A DNA stretch of 64,000 nt from NCBI GenBank assembly GCA_963827935.1, contig CAWHCN010000011.1:620001-684000 (forward strand). The letters run 5' to 3'. Origin of the DNA: DATFNV01 sp963827935. Lineage in GTDB: Bacteria > Planctomycetota > Planctomycetia > Gemmatales > Gemmataceae. The stretch's first letter is position 1, and the number at the start of each line of letters is the position of its first letter. The notes under the pieces are model-generated. The model saw only the letters and a program-made list of their open reading frames with translations. It had not been told where the DNA came from and did not search any database. The position numbers were made by a program, and so were the translations under genes. This document shows positions 25,104 through 34,527 of the stretch, piece by piece.

Positions 25104-26708
25104 ATGCCGGAACCGTTTGACACCATCGTCGTCGGCGCCGGCCACAACGGACTGGTGACGGCGGCCTACCTCGCCCGGGCCGGCCAGCGCGTCCTGGTCC
25201 TGGAGCGGCGCGAGCTGGTGGGCGGCTGCTGCGTCACGGAGGAACTGTGGCCCGGCTTCAAGGTCTCGACGGCCGCCTACGTCAACAGCCTGCTCCGCCC
25301 GGAGATCATCCGCGATCTGGACCTGAAGCGGCACGGCTTCGAGATGCTGCCGCGCAATCCCTCCTCGTTCACGCCGTTTCCCGACGGCCGTTATCTCCTG
25401 CTGGGGCCCGATGCCGGCCTGAACCGCCGCGAGATCGCCAAGTTCTCGGACCGCGATGCCGAGGCACTGCCGCGCTACGAGGCGATGCTCGAACGGGTGG
25501 CCGACTTCATCGAGCCGCTGCTGGTGCAGACCCCGCCCGACCCGTGGTCTCGCCGCTGTCGGCGACCTGTGGGCGCTCTGAAGCTGGTGCTGGGCTTTCG
25601 CCGCCTGGGCAAGGACGGTGCCGCCGCCATCGAAATCCTGACCGGGGCGGCCCGCACCATTCTGGACCGCTGGTTCGAGTCGGACCAGTTGAAGGCGACG
25701 CTGGCGACGGACGCCATCATCGGCGCCTTCGCCTCGCCGTCGATGCCGGGCACGGCCTATGTGCTGTTCCATCACGTCATGGGCGAGTGCGACGGCGTGC
25801 GCGGGGCGTGTGGGGCTATGTCCGCGGCGGCATGGGCGGCATTGCCCTCGCCTTGACGGCCGCGGCGCGCGGAAGCCGGCGCTGAGATCCGGACGAATGC
25901 CCCGGTGGCCCGCATCCTGACGCGCGACGGCCGGGTCCGCGGCGTCGCCCTGGAGGACGGCACGGAGATCGAGGCGGCCCGCGTCGCCTCCAATGCCGAT
26001 GCGCACGTCACGTTTCTCCGGCTGCTCGATCCGGCCGAGCTGCCCGCGGACTTCGCGGGAAGCATCCGCCACATCGACTACAGCAGCCCGGTGCTGAAGA
26101 TCAACGTGGCCCTGAGCGAGTTGCCGAATTTCACGGCGTACCCCACCGCCGCCGACGGCAGCCCCGGCCCGCAGCATCGCGGGACCATCCACATCTGCCC
26201 CGACTATGGACTACCTGGAGCGAGCCTACGACGACGCCAAGTACGGCCGGCCGTCGCAGGAACCGGTCCTCGAGTGCACGATCGCCAGCGCCGTCGATGA
26301 CACGGTGGCACCCGCCCGGCAAGCACGTCATGTCGATGTTCGTGCAGTATGCGCCCTACACGCTGCGCGAGGGGACCTGGGACGACCTCAAGGAGAAGTT
26401 CGCCGACCGCTGTTTCGACGTCCTGGAGCGGTACGCCCCGAACATCAAGCGCGGCGGTGATCGATCGGCAGGTGCTCTCGCCGCTGGACCTGGAGCGGCG
26501 CTTCGGCCTGACGGGGGGCAACATCTTCCACGGGGCGATGACGCTCAACCAGCTGTTCTTCCTGCGGCCGGCGGCGGGCTACGCGAACTACCGCACTCCG
26601 ATCCGCGGGCTCTACCTGTGCGGCGCCGCGACGCACCCCGGCGGCGGCGTCATGGGTGCGTGTGGATATAACGCGGCCCGGGAGATTTTGCGCGACAAAC
26701 ACGGTTAA
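25104..26708 (+). CDS. FAD-dependent oxidoreductase (PYROXD2/phytoene desaturase-like), frame broken
   Basis: A flavoprotein of about 530 residues. The N-terminal dinucleotide-binding fold is clear (TIVVGAGHNGLVTAAYLARA, VLVLERRELVGGCCVTEE). The central part (GVALEDGTEIEAARVASNAD) and the C-terminal FAD-binding signature (GLYLCGAATHPGGGVMGACG) are present but in other frames; breaks lie near 25800-25880, 26205, 26305 and 26455. This layout matches NAD(P)/FAD oxidoreductases related to PYROXD2 and carotenoid desaturases. ATG 25104 follows GAGGAGA. The substrate is unknown. Confidence 0.85.
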
Positions 26709-26764
26709 CCGCGACACGGAGCGGAGCGCTCTCTCCAGCGCTCCGCTCCGCGTCACGGCTAACC
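26703..26764. repeat. Intergenic palindrome
   Basis: Imperfect inverted repeat overlapping the stop of the oxidoreductase and ending 16 bases before rdgB; outer arms GGTTAACCGCGACACGGAGC and its near complement. Same family as 20232-20282. Confidence 0.78.
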
Positions 26765-26780
26765 GCCGAGGGAATTGACC

Positions 26781-27391
26781 ATGCCCATCCTCGTCGTCGG
26801 CACGCGCAATCCCAAAAAGCGCGAGGAAATCCGCGTTATTCTCAACGATTTGCCCATCGAGGTCCGCGATCTCACGGCTTGGCCTGACGCTCCGGAGGTG
26901 ATCGAGGACGGCGACACCTTCGAGGCCAACGCCCGCAAGAAGGCCACGGAATTGGCGCGGCACCTCAAGCACTGGGTCCTGGGCGAGGACAGCGGGCTGG
27001 TAGTGCCGGCGCTGGGCGGTCGGCCGGGCGTCTACTCGGCACGCTATGCCGGCAAACAGGGCGACGACGAGGCCAACAACCAGAAGCTGCTGGCCGAGCT
27101 GGGCCCCTTCCCCGATGACCGCCGGGCCGCCTACTACGTTTGCACCGCGGCGCTGGCCGACCCGGCGGGCGAGGTCCAAGCCGTCGCCGAGGGGCGCTGC
27201 CACGGGCTCATCATCAAGGAACGGCGCGGCAGCGGCGGCTTTGGCTATGATCCGCTCTTCCTCATCCCCGAGTATCATCGGACGTTCGGCGAGCTGAGCG
27301 CCGCGCCAAGCACGCCATCAGCCATCGCGCCCGGGCGCTGGGCCAGCTAAGGCCGGCACTCCGGCGTCTGCTCGTGGCCGAAGGGCGGTAA
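26781..27391 (+). CDS. rdgB: XTP/dITP pyrophosphatase (RdgB/Ham1), frame broken at end
   Basis: A house-cleaning NTPase that hydrolyses ITP, dITP and XTP to monophosphates. Seen: VVGTRNPKKREEI, the EDGDTFEANARKKA motif, VLGEDSGLVVPALGGRPGVY, and GSGGFGYDPLFLIPEY. The family's C-terminal helix is recovered by a frame change near 27303 (AKHAISHRARALGQLRPALR), giving a stop at 27391 rather than 27350. The next gene's ATG follows two bases later, so rdgB and the SDR gene form an operon. Confidence 0.93.
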
Positions 27392-27393
27392 CC

Positions 27394-28218
27394 ATGTTCT
27401 CCCGCATCGACCTCGCCGGCAGCCGCATCATCCTCACCGGGGCCTCCTCCGGCATCGGCCACGCCCTGGCCCTCCGCCTGGCGGCCCAGGGAGCCCGACT
27501 CGTGCTCGCCAGCCGCAACCAGGAACGCCTGGCCGCCCTCGCCGAGACCATCCGCAAGCAGGGTGGCCAGGCCGTCGTCGTGCCGACCGACGTGGCCGAC
27601 CCGACCCAGCGGACTCGACTAATCGAGCAAACGCTGGCCGATCTCGGCGGGATCGACATCCTCATCAACAACGCCGGCGTCGGTGCGCTGGGATTTTTCG
27701 AGGACGTTGGCGAGGAGCGTCTGCGGCGGATCATGGAGGTTAATTTTTTCAGTGCCACCGAGTTGACGCGCCTGGGCCTGCCGCACCTGCGCCGCGGCCG
27801 CCAGCCGATGATTGTCAACGTGGCATCGGTCCTGGGCCGCCGTGCCATCCCGGGCTGCGTCGAGTATTGCGCAAGCAAGTTCGCGATGGCCGGTTGGTCG
27901 GAAGGGCTGCGTGCCGAGCTGGTGCGGCACGGCATCCACGTTCTCCTGGTCTGTCCCGGCGGCGTGGAGACCGAGTTTGATGCCAACATGATCGAACAGC
28001 GCACAAGCCGGCCGTGGCGCGATCGGCGGCGCATGTCGCCGAATCGCTGCGCACAACTCATCGTCGCCGCCATGCGATCTCGCCGGAATGAAGTGGTCAT
28101 CACCGGTTCGGGCAAGTTGATGTTGTGGCTGAACCGCCTCTCGCCGCGCCTGCTCGACTGGATCATGACGCGTGATGCTCGGTCCCTGACGGACCGGGCG
28201 AGCAGATCGACGCCGTGA
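27394..28218 (+). CDS. Short-chain dehydrogenase/reductase
   Basis: A 274-residue classical SDR. TGASSGIGHALALRLAAQG is the TGxxxGxG cofactor site, ILINNAGVGALGF the NNAG motif, and the catalytic set is Ser (VASVLGRR) with YCASK. CASRNQER after the second strand suggests NADP(H) preference. It is coupled two bases behind rdgB. The substrate is unknown; the last 40 residues are basic and may contact membrane. Confidence 0.9.
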   Translation: MFSRIDLAGSRIILTGASSGIGHALALRLAAQGARLVLASRNQERLAALAETIRKQGGQAVVVPTDVADPTQRTRLIEQTLADLGGIDILINNAGVGALGFFEDVGEERLRRIMEVNFFSATELTRLGLPHLRRGRQPMIVNVASVLGRRAIPGCVEYCASKFAMAGWSEGLRAELVRHGIHVLLVCPGGVETEFDANMIEQRTSRPWRDRRRMSPNRCAQLIVAAMRSRRNEVVITGSGKLMLWLNRLSPRLLDWIMTRDARSLTDRASRSTP

Positions 28219-28303
28219 GGAGTGCGAGAAAGCTCGTTGCGGACCGTCCCTATTTCGGGTACATACGGTACACGGTCCCGGCGTTCCTCCAGGAGGTACG
28301 ACC

Positions 28304-28345
28304 ATGTTGCTCCTGTGGACCATTGGGGCAGACGAGAAGAAGTAG
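28304..28345 (+). CDS. Possible 13-residue leader-like peptide
   Basis: A tiny frame reading MLLLWTIGADEKK and stop (TAG 28343-28345). It is noted only because a strong, correctly spaced AGGAGGT ribosome binding site (28291-28297) precedes its ATG and no other gene uses that site. The stop falls at the first base of a palindromic repeat, so it could also be the stump of a longer gene cut by repeat insertion. Confidence 0.35.
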   Translation: MLLLWTIGADEKK

Positions 28346-28463
28346 GGTGGGTCGAGCGGAGCGAGACCCACCCTACGAACCGTTTGGCACATTGCCCCCC
28401 TGGGCAGCCCGAAGCGCCAGCGAGGAAGAAGAAGAACTCCCTCGCTGGCGCTTCGGGCTGCCC
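28343..28463. repeat. Two adjacent palindromes before glgC
   Basis: The first is a short palindrome at 28343-28375 (GGGTGGGTCGAGCGGAGCGA..ACCCACCC). The second has perfect 24-bp arms at 28402-28425 and 28440-28463 (outer GGGCAGCCCGAAGCGCCAGC). Both are typical dispersed intergenic repeats. The 28219-28521 region otherwise holds only the 13-codon frame at 28304. Confidence 0.82.
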
Positions 28464-28521
28464 GTGTGGCGGATCGGCCAGCAGTTACTGAACCGGGCAG
28501 ATACGGTGACGGGAGACAGGC

Positions 28522-29808
28522 ATGCAGGACGTTCTGGGGCTAATCCTGGGTGGCGGGCGGGGGCAGCGCCTCTACCCGTTGACCAAGACGCGCAGCGAGC
28601 CGGCGGTGCCGCTGGCGGGGAAGTACCGCCTCATCGACATCCCCGTCAGCAACTGCATCAACAGCGGCGTGCAGCGTGTCTACGTCCTGACCCAGTTCCT
28701 TAGCGTCAGCCTGCACCGACACATCGCCAACACCTACAAGTTCTCGCCGTTCAGTCATGGCTTCATCGAGGTGCTGGCGGCCCAGCAGACCAACGAGAGT
28801 GCCGACTGGTATCAGGGTACCGCCGATGCCGTCCGCCAGAACATCAGCTTCATCCGCGACGAAGAGCCCAGCGACGTGCTCCTGCTGTCGGGCGATCAGC
28901 TCTATCGAATGGACTTTCGGCACCTGATCGAGACGCATCGGTCGCGGGGCGCGGACCTGACCATCGCCGTCAAGCCGGTGGCCCGCGATCAGGCCTGGCA
29001 GCTCGGCGTGGTCCGCTGCGACGCGGAGGAACGCATCGTCGAGCTGGTCGAGAAGCCCCAGACGGATGCGGACGTGGCCCGGCTGCGCACGTCGTCCGAG
29101 TGGCTGGAGCGGCGCGGCGTGCCGGCTCTCGACCGGGTCTGCCTGGCGAACATGGGCATCTACCTGTTCAGCCGGCGGGCCCTGGAGATGCTGCTGGCGG
29201 CCCAGCCGTCGGCCGTCGACCTGGTCCGCGAGATCATCCCGCGCTCGCTGGACAGCCTTCGGGTGCAGGCGTACCTGTTCGACGGCTACTGGGAGGATCT
29301 GGGATCGATCAAGTCGTACCATGCGGCCCATCTCGCGCTGGCCGGCGATGAGCCGCCTTTCGACTTCCACAGCCCGGAAGGGGTGGTCTACACGCGCATG
29401 CGCAACCTGCCGCCGGCCCACGTTCTCGGGGCCCGGGTCGAGCAATGCGTGGTGAGCGACGGCTGCGTGATTGAGGAAGGGACGCGTCTGGAGCGCTGCG
29501 TGGTCGGCGTGCGCAGCCGCATCGGCCGCAATGTGGCGCTGGATGATACCGTCCTCAATGGCGCCGATCGCTTCGAGAACGAGGCCGAGCGCGCCGACAA
29601 TCGCCGCCGCGGCCTGCCCGATTTCGGCATCGGCGACGGCAGCATCATCCGCCGGACCATCATCGACAAGGACTGCCGAATCGGCCGCGGCGTCCGCATC
29701 GTCAATACCCGCGAGATCCCCGACGGCGAAACTGACCTGTACGTGATTCGCGACGGCATCGTCGTCATTCCCAATGGGACCGTCGTGCCCGACGGCACCG
29801 TAATTTGA
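28522..29808 (+). CDS. glgC: Glucose-1-phosphate adenylyltransferase
   Basis: A 428-residue ADP-glucose pyrophosphorylase, the committed enzyme of glycogen synthesis. Seen: nucleotide-binding GLILGGGRGQRLYPLTKTRS, the PAVPLAGKYRLIDIPVSNCI region typical of GlgC, the GTADAVRQN motif, VVEKP-like ELVEKPQ, and a C-terminal left-handed beta-helix (hexapeptide-type repeats such as CVVGVRSRIGRNV). Length and motifs are normal and the frame is intact. No other glycogen gene is adjacent. Confidence 0.95.
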   Translation: MQDVLGLILGGGRGQRLYPLTKTRSEPAVPLAGKYRLIDIPVSNCINSGVQRVYVLTQFLSVSLHRHIANTYKFSPFSHGFIEVLAAQQTNESADWYQGTADAVRQNISFIRDEEPSDVLLLSGDQLYRMDFRHLIETHRSRGADLTIAVKPVARDQAWQLGVVRCDAEERIVELVEKPQTDADVARLRTSSEWLERRGVPALDRVCLANMGIYLFSRRALEMLLAAQPSAVDLVREIIPRSLDSLRVQAYLFDGYWEDLGSIKSYHAAHLALAGDEPPFDFHSPEGVVYTRMRNLPPAHVLGARVEQCVVSDGCVIEEGTRLERCVVGVRSRIGRNVALDDTVLNGADRFENEAERADNRRRGLPDFGIGDGSIIRRTIIDKDCRIGRGVRIVNTREIPDGETDLYVIRDGIVVIPNGTVVPDGTVI

Positions 29809-29817
29809 GAGGCACCC

Positions 29818-31080
29818 ATGTCCCTGCTCACCACCAGCCCGAAGCCATCCTTACTTGAACCGCCCGTGCCGTCCCCCAAGTCTCCGGAGCAGCCGAGCGC
29901 GCCGGCGGCACCGGAAAAGTCCGAGCGCCTGGTATCGCTCGACGCCTATCGCGGCTTCATCATGCTGGCGATGGCCTCATCCGGGCTCGGCCTGGCGCAG
30001 GTCGCGAAGTCGTTCCCGGGCGACCCCGTCTGGCAGTTCCTGGGCTATCAAACGGATCATGCCCCGTGGATCGGCTGCTCCTTCTGGGACCTGATTCAGC
30101 CGTCGTTCATGTTCATGGTCGGCGTGGCCATGCCGTATTCGTTTGCCCGCCGTGCTTCCCAGGGCCATTCGCCCCTGCGAAACGCCGTCCATGTCATTTA
30201 CCGGGCGCTGATGTTGAGCTTCCTGGGCGTGTTCCTGATGTCGCTTGGCTCACAGGAGCGCGTCAACTTCAACTTCGTCTGCGTGCTGACTCAGATCGGC
30301 CTGGGCTACGCCTTCGTGTATCTGCTACTGGGCCGTGGCTGGCGCTGGCAACTGGCGGCCGCCGCGGTGATCCTCGTTGGCTACTGGGCCCTGTTCGCAC
30401 TCTGGCCGCTGCCGCCAGCGGACTTCGATTACGCCAAGGAGGTCGGTGCCAAGGCCGAGAATGGCCAAATCCTGTCCGGCTTCTTCGCCCACTGGACGAT
30501 GGGCACCAACGCCGCGGGCCAGATCGACCACTGGTTCCTGGGCCACTTCCCCTATTCGGACTCCATCCCCTTCAACAAGGGCGGCTACGCCACGCTCAAT
30601 TTCATCCCGTCAATGGGAACGGCGATCTTCGGGCTGATGGCCGGCGAATGGCTGCGCAGCCGCCGCTCGCGCTGGCAAACGCTGGGGGGCCTGGTGCTGG
30701 CGGGCCTGATCTTCCTCGGCCTTGGCTGGCTGCTGGGCGAGACGGTCTGTCCGCTGGTCAAGCGCATCTGGACCCCGTCGTGGGCCGTCTTCAGCACCGG
30801 CTGGACCCTGCTCATCCTGGCCGCCTTCTACGCCATCATCGACGTGCAGGGTTGGAAGGCCTGGTCGCTGCCGCTGGTGGTGGTCGGCCTGAACTCCATT
30901 GCCATGTACTGCATGTCGATGACCATGCGCGGCTGGCTGAAGGGGGTCTTCCGGACCTTTTTCGGGCATGGGGTTTTTGGCGGGACCTACGGACCGATCG
31001 TGGAAACCGCGACGCTCTTGGCCGTCTTCTGGCTGATCTGCCTGTGGATGTACCGCCGGAAGGTGTTTGTTCGCATCTAG
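29818..31080 (+). CDS. Multipass acyltransferase-like membrane protein (DUF5009/HGSNAT type)
   Basis: 420 residues with about ten membrane helices. After a Pro-rich cytoplasmic N-terminus the family opener ERLVSLDAYRGFIMLAMASS appears, then WIGCSFWDLIQPSFMFMVGV and AMPYSFARRA, as in heparan-alpha-glucosaminide N-acetyltransferase-like and acyltransferase-3-like proteins of planctomycetes. It would acylate a sugar on the far side of the membrane. It starts ten bases after glgC, so co-transcription is likely, hinting at carbohydrate metabolism. Confidence 0.82.
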   Translation: MSLLTTSPKPSLLEPPVPSPKSPEQPSAPAAPEKSERLVSLDAYRGFIMLAMASSGLGLAQVAKSFPGDPVWQFLGYQTDHAPWIGCSFWDLIQPSFMFMVGVAMPYSFARRASQGHSPLRNAVHVIYRALMLSFLGVFLMSLGSQERVNFNFVCVLTQIGLGYAFVYLLLGRGWRWQLAAAAVILVGYWALFALWPLPPADFDYAKEVGAKAENGQILSGFFAHWTMGTNAAGQIDHWFLGHFPYSDSIPFNKGGYATLNFIPSMGTAIFGLMAGEWLRSRRSRWQTLGGLVLAGLIFLGLGWLLGETVCPLVKRIWTPSWAVFSTGWTLLILAAFYAIIDVQGWKAWSLPLVVVGLNSIAMYCMSMTMRGWLKGVFRTFFGHGVFGGTYGPIVETATLLAVFWLICLWMYRRKVFVRI

Positions 31081-31123
31081 ATTGGCGGGTATGATTCGGC
31101 GGCAAGGATCGCGTGGAAATGGA

Positions 31124-31205
31124 TTGCACTGCGCCTGCGCGCACACAGGCTGCCGAGTCACACGCGACGATGAGTTGCACTGCGCCTGCGCGCACACAAG
31201 CTGCC
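31124..31205. repeat. Direct repeat pair, 31 bp
   Basis: Two copies (31124-31154 and 31175-31205) of a 31-base sequence starting TTGCACTGCGCCTGCGCGCA, identical except for one position, spaced 51 bases start to start, in the 163-base gap before the next gene. They could be tandem operator sites. Confidence 0.8.
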
Positions 31206-31243
31206 CAATTACGTAGGCTGAGTTGGGCCCACGGGAGACACGC

Positions 31244-31648
31244 ATGTCGGCCCCACCGGCGGCTGAATCCGCAGCCCCGCCGCCGGAGCGCTGGGCTCCC
31301 GGGCAACTGGCGCTGATCGCGGCGGCCGCTATCCTGACGGTCCTTGTGGTGCTGACGCTACTCGGCCAGGCGAGGGTGCTGCGGGAGTCCGAGGCGGCCG
31401 CGCTCAACGCGGTTTTCCTGGGCGTCTGTGGCCTGGCGAACGGCGTGATCGGAGCCGCAGGCCGCCGCAAGCAGCGCTGGCCGACGGCCGCGATGGCCTA
31501 CCGCCTGGCCATGTGGTGCTTCTTCCTAGCGGCGCTGCACGCGGTCAAGTACCACTTCGCAGTGGAGCGGGAGATCAAGGAGGACCTCATCCGCCGCGCC
31601 GGCGAGAAGTATGAGCAGATGCAACGGCTGAAGGAGCCCCAAGAGTGA
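31244..31648 (+). CDS. Small hypothetical membrane protein
   Basis: 134 residues from ATG 31244 (preceded by GGGAGA). Helices at about 22-43 (LALIAAAAILTVLVVLTLLG) and 50-70, and a third near 92-108, then a charged C-terminal helix (EREIKEDLIRRAGEKYEQMQ). No family was recognised. It precedes the WD40 gene by 32 bases and may be co-transcribed with it. Confidence 0.7.
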   Translation: MSAPPAAESAAPPPERWAPGQLALIAAAAILTVLVVLTLLGQARVLRESEAAALNAVFLGVCGLANGVIGAAGRRKQRWPTAAMAYRLAMWCFFLAALHAVKYHFAVEREIKEDLIRRAGEKYEQMQRLKEPQE

Positions 31649-31680
31649 CTGGGCCGCCCCGTTCGAGAAGGAGAAGCCCC

Positions 31681-32661
31681 ATGCGCCAAACTGTGATGCT
31701 TGTGTTCCTGATAGGCACCCTCCCTGTTGCCGCGTCTGCGGCCCCGGCCCCCGCGGAGAAGCTGGACGGCAAGGAGATCCGCCGCATCGACTGGCCGGGC
31801 AACCACATCTATCACACCGGCTTCTCGCCCAACGGTCGCCTCTACTTCGGCGGCGGCGACACCGGCACGCTTCGCGTCTGGGAGGTGGCCACCGGCAAGC
31901 AACTGGGCGAATTCCCCGTCACCGTCGGCTACATCACCGCGGATAACAGCCATCTGATCGCGCACACCGGCGGCAAAACCATCCTGGTCTTCAGCCTCGA
32001 CAACGGCAAGGAGGTGCGCCGCTGGGAGACGGGGGAGCCCATTGTCAGCCTGGCCCTGAGCCACGACGGCAAACAGGTGGCGACCGGCCACGCCGACAAG
32101 GTGATCCGCGTCTGGGACTACGCCACTGGCAAGGAAGTCGCCAAGCTCGCCGGGCACGAGGCTCCCCCTGCCGTTGCCTTCTCGCCCGACGGCAAGCAGG
32201 TGGTCTCGACCGCCCAGGACAGGACGGTTCGCCTCTGGAATGTGGCGGCGAGCAAGGAAATCCGGCGGTTCGACGGCTTCAAAGGTGCCACGCCGATTCC
32301 CGGGAACGACCTTATCCTGCAGGTCAGCGTTGTCGCAGGCGGGCGCATCGTCGGCTACGTCTGGGGCAAGGAAAGGGTGGTGATCGTCTGGGATGCGGCC
32401 ACCGGCAAGGAGGTGAAGCGGATTGACCTGGGTGCCGACACCCACAAAGAGATCGCCGTCAGTCCTGACGGCCGCTGGCTCCTGAGCGGCCACGAAGACC
32501 GTACTGTGCGGCTACGGGAACTGGCGACCGGCAAGGAGCTGCTGCGCTTTCCGATGCCCGGCGTCAACGTGCCGCGGGCCGTGAACTTCTCCCCCAACGG
32601 GCGCTATGCGGTAGCCGGCAGTCACCGCGGCTGGGTCTACCTCTGGCAACTGCTCAAGTGA
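31681..32661 (+). CDS. Secreted WD40-repeat protein
   Basis: 326 residues. A signal peptide (MRQTVMLVFLIGTLPVAASA) is followed by about seven WD40 blades with repeated endings such as LRVWEVATGKQLGEF, IRVWDYATGKEVAKL, VRLWNVAASKEIRRF and VIVWDAATGKEVKRI. This TGKE-type WD40 is very common in planctomycetes, where such proteins are exported and of unknown binding partner. A scaffold or surface-binding role is inferred. The frame is intact. Confidence 0.9.
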   Translation: MRQTVMLVFLIGTLPVAASAAPAPAEKLDGKEIRRIDWPGNHIYHTGFSPNGRLYFGGGDTGTLRVWEVATGKQLGEFPVTVGYITADNSHLIAHTGGKTILVFSLDNGKEVRRWETGEPIVSLALSHDGKQVATGHADKVIRVWDYATGKEVAKLAGHEAPPAVAFSPDGKQVVSTAQDRTVRLWNVAASKEIRRFDGFKGATPIPGNDLILQVSVVAGGRIVGYVWGKERVVIVWDAATGKEVKRIDLGADTHKEIAVSPDGRWLLSGHEDRTVRLRELATGKELLRFPMPGVNVPRAVNFSPNGRYAVAGSHRGWVYLWQLLK

Positions 32662-32752
32662 ACGATTACCGATGAGGCCCCGGAACAGGACTCTTGGTTC
32701 CGGCGAACTCCCTGCCAGGCTCAGGCCCCTGCGCCCGGCAGGCCAACCGATC

Positions 32753-32896
32753 GTGCCACCACCACCCTCGGACACCCCGTGGCACCCTCATGGCACCGTG
32801 GTGGCACCATCTGGCACCATCGTGGCACCGTTGCGGCACCATCGTGGCAGGGTCGTGGCACCATCGTGGCACCGTTGCGGCACCGTCGTGGCACGC
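32753..32896. repeat. Tandem GGCACC-rich 12-mer array (copy 1)
   Basis: Imperfect tandem units of about 12 bases (CATCGTGGCACC-like, CGTTGCGGCACC variants) after a leader that is identical over 34 bases to that of the array at 62430. The array lies within the 649-base stretch 32662-33310, which has no credible gene; open frames over it encode only repetitive WHHRGT- or GATMVP-type peptides and are not taken as genes. Confidence 0.85.
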
Positions 32897-32996
32897 AGCC
32901 ATACGGACCCACCCGCGACCCCGGCCCGTGCCCAGCCGGCGTTGCCAGGGGCGCCAGCTGCGGAGAATCACGTCTTGCGCCGCGAAACGAGTCGGA

Positions 32997-33243
32997 AGTC
33001 GATTGAATCGACTCCTGCCCCCTTCTGTCCCGTGGCGTTGGTGCCTCTCGAGTTTCCTGTCAACCCCCCGTGACAGGAAACCGCGCACCCGAACTCCTTG
33101 CCAGGACACCAGTTAATACATCGATGAAATTACATGTGACGTCTGCGTGAGCCCACCCCCCTGCGACATCCGAGGACAACCGCGGAAGAAGACGACAGCT
33201 TACGCAGTCCCTCGAAAGGGGTCGGGAGTCAACTGAATCGACT
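32997..33243. repeat. Two near-palindromic 17-mers
   Basis: AGTCGATTGAATCGACT at 32997-33013 and AGTCAACTGAATCGACT at 33227-33243, each with related flanks (GTCGGAAGTC.. and GTCGGGAGTC..), 230 bases apart. The first is a nearly perfect palindrome of operator size. They lie between the WD40 gene and the stop of the KdpD-like gene. Confidence 0.55.
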
Positions 33244-33310
33244 GCCGACCCTACCGACCCCTTTTGCCACTTGAGGGGCAGGTGCGGATGCCAGGGGAGC
33301 TTTTTCTCCC

Positions 33311-34442
33311 CTAGAAATGGCCCACTACGATCACGTCCGCCCCTTCCACGGCGAGCACCAGGCGGTCGAGGAAGGAGGGGCCGAACCAGCGCTTGTACCA
33401 CGGCTGCAAGGTGCGGCCGACCAGGACCTGGGTGATGCTGTACTCGCGGCGAAGGCGGCGATGGTGCTGACCACATCGGCGCCCTTGTAGGGCAGCGTGG
33501 TGGCGCCGAGCTGGGTGGCCAGGGCCAGGGTGTTGCTGATGCGCCGCTGCACCGCCGCCTCGACGCGGTGCAGCTCCTCGTTGGGGGTCTGGACGTAGAC
33601 GGCGTACCAGGGCGCCCCCAGGCGGTCGGCCAGCCGCGCCGCCTTGCGCAGCAGCGGCTCGGAGTTGGGGCTGCGCGAGCTGAGGCAGACCATGACGCGC
33701 TCGGCCGTCCCCTGCACGCCCTGACCTTCCGTTTGCGCGCGGCGGCGCCGGTCGAGCAAGTGGGCGATCTCAGCCAGGGCCATCTCGCGCAGTCGGGTCA
33801 GGTTCTCATCGGTGAAGAAGTTGCCCAGCGCCGGTCGATGCGTTCGGGTGGATAGATCTTGCCGGCGCGCAGCCGTTCGCGCAGATCCTCCGCCGATAGA
33901 TCGACGTTGACCAGCTGGTCGGCCAGCCCCAGGACGTAATCGGGCACGCGCTCCTTCACCTTGACCCCGGTGCCGCGCTCGACCATGTCGTAGAGGCTTT
34001 CCAGATGCTGGATGTTAAGAGTGGAGATGACGTTGATGCCGGCGCGGAGCAACTCCTCGACATCCTGATAGCGCTTGGTGTTGCGGCTGCCGGGCGCGTT
34101 GGTGTGGGCGAGTTCGTCCACCAGCACGACGGTCGGGTGATGCTTGAGGATGGCGTCGAGGTCCATCTCCTCCAGGACGACGCCGTGATACTCGATGCGG
34201 CGGCGCGGCACCTGGTCCAGATCGCCGATCAGGGCTGCCGTTTCGGGCCGGCCGTGCGTCTCGACGATGCCGATGACGACGTCGACGCCCTGGCGCTTGA
34301 GCCGATGGCCCTCCTGGAGCATCTCGTAGGTCTTGCCGACGCCGGCGGCGAAGCCGAGGTACACCTTCAGCCGGCCGCGCTGTTGCTGGCGGATCAGCGT
34401 CAGGAAGTGCTCGGGCGGCGGGCGATTCGCGTCATTGGGCAT
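33311..34442 (-). CDS. KdpD-like sensor without kinase domain, frame broken
   Basis: About 378 residues. The N-terminal KdpD domain is clear (RLKVYLGFAAGVGKTYEMLQ Walker A, GIVETHGRPET, VVLVDELAHTNAPGSRN, RYQDVEELL), followed by a universal-stress-protein-like domain (VMVCLSSRSPNSEPLLRKAA). The frame changes near 33830 and 33455; corrected, the end reads TQVLVGRTLQPWYKRWFGPS to a stop at 33311. No histidine kinase domain follows in this gene; the kinase is encoded separately just upstream (34509-36367). Together they correspond to the split form of KdpD seen in some bacteria and probably sense K+ limitation or turgor. Confidence 0.88.
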
Positions 34443-34463
34443 GGGGAGGTCTCCTGCGACTCG

Positions 34464-34527
34464 GGCGAGCGGGGCGGCGTAAGCCCCCCGGTTCCGGGAC
34501 CGGGGGGCTTACGCCGCCCCGCTCGCC
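34464..34527. repeat. Palindrome overlapping the histidine kinase stop
   Basis: Perfect 29-bp arms (34464-34492 and 34499-34527; outer GGCGAGCGGGGCGGCGTAAG), six-base loop. The stop codon (34509-34511) and the last residues of the histidine kinase gene lie inside the right arm. Same family as 15731 and 18600. Confidence 0.85.

Noticed and set aside
32672..33116. Overlapping open frames on both strands over the GGCACC array (e.g. WHHRGT- and GATMVP-repeat peptides)
   Set aside because: They are open only because the repeat unit is 12 bases; they have no ribosome binding site, no domain and low complexity.
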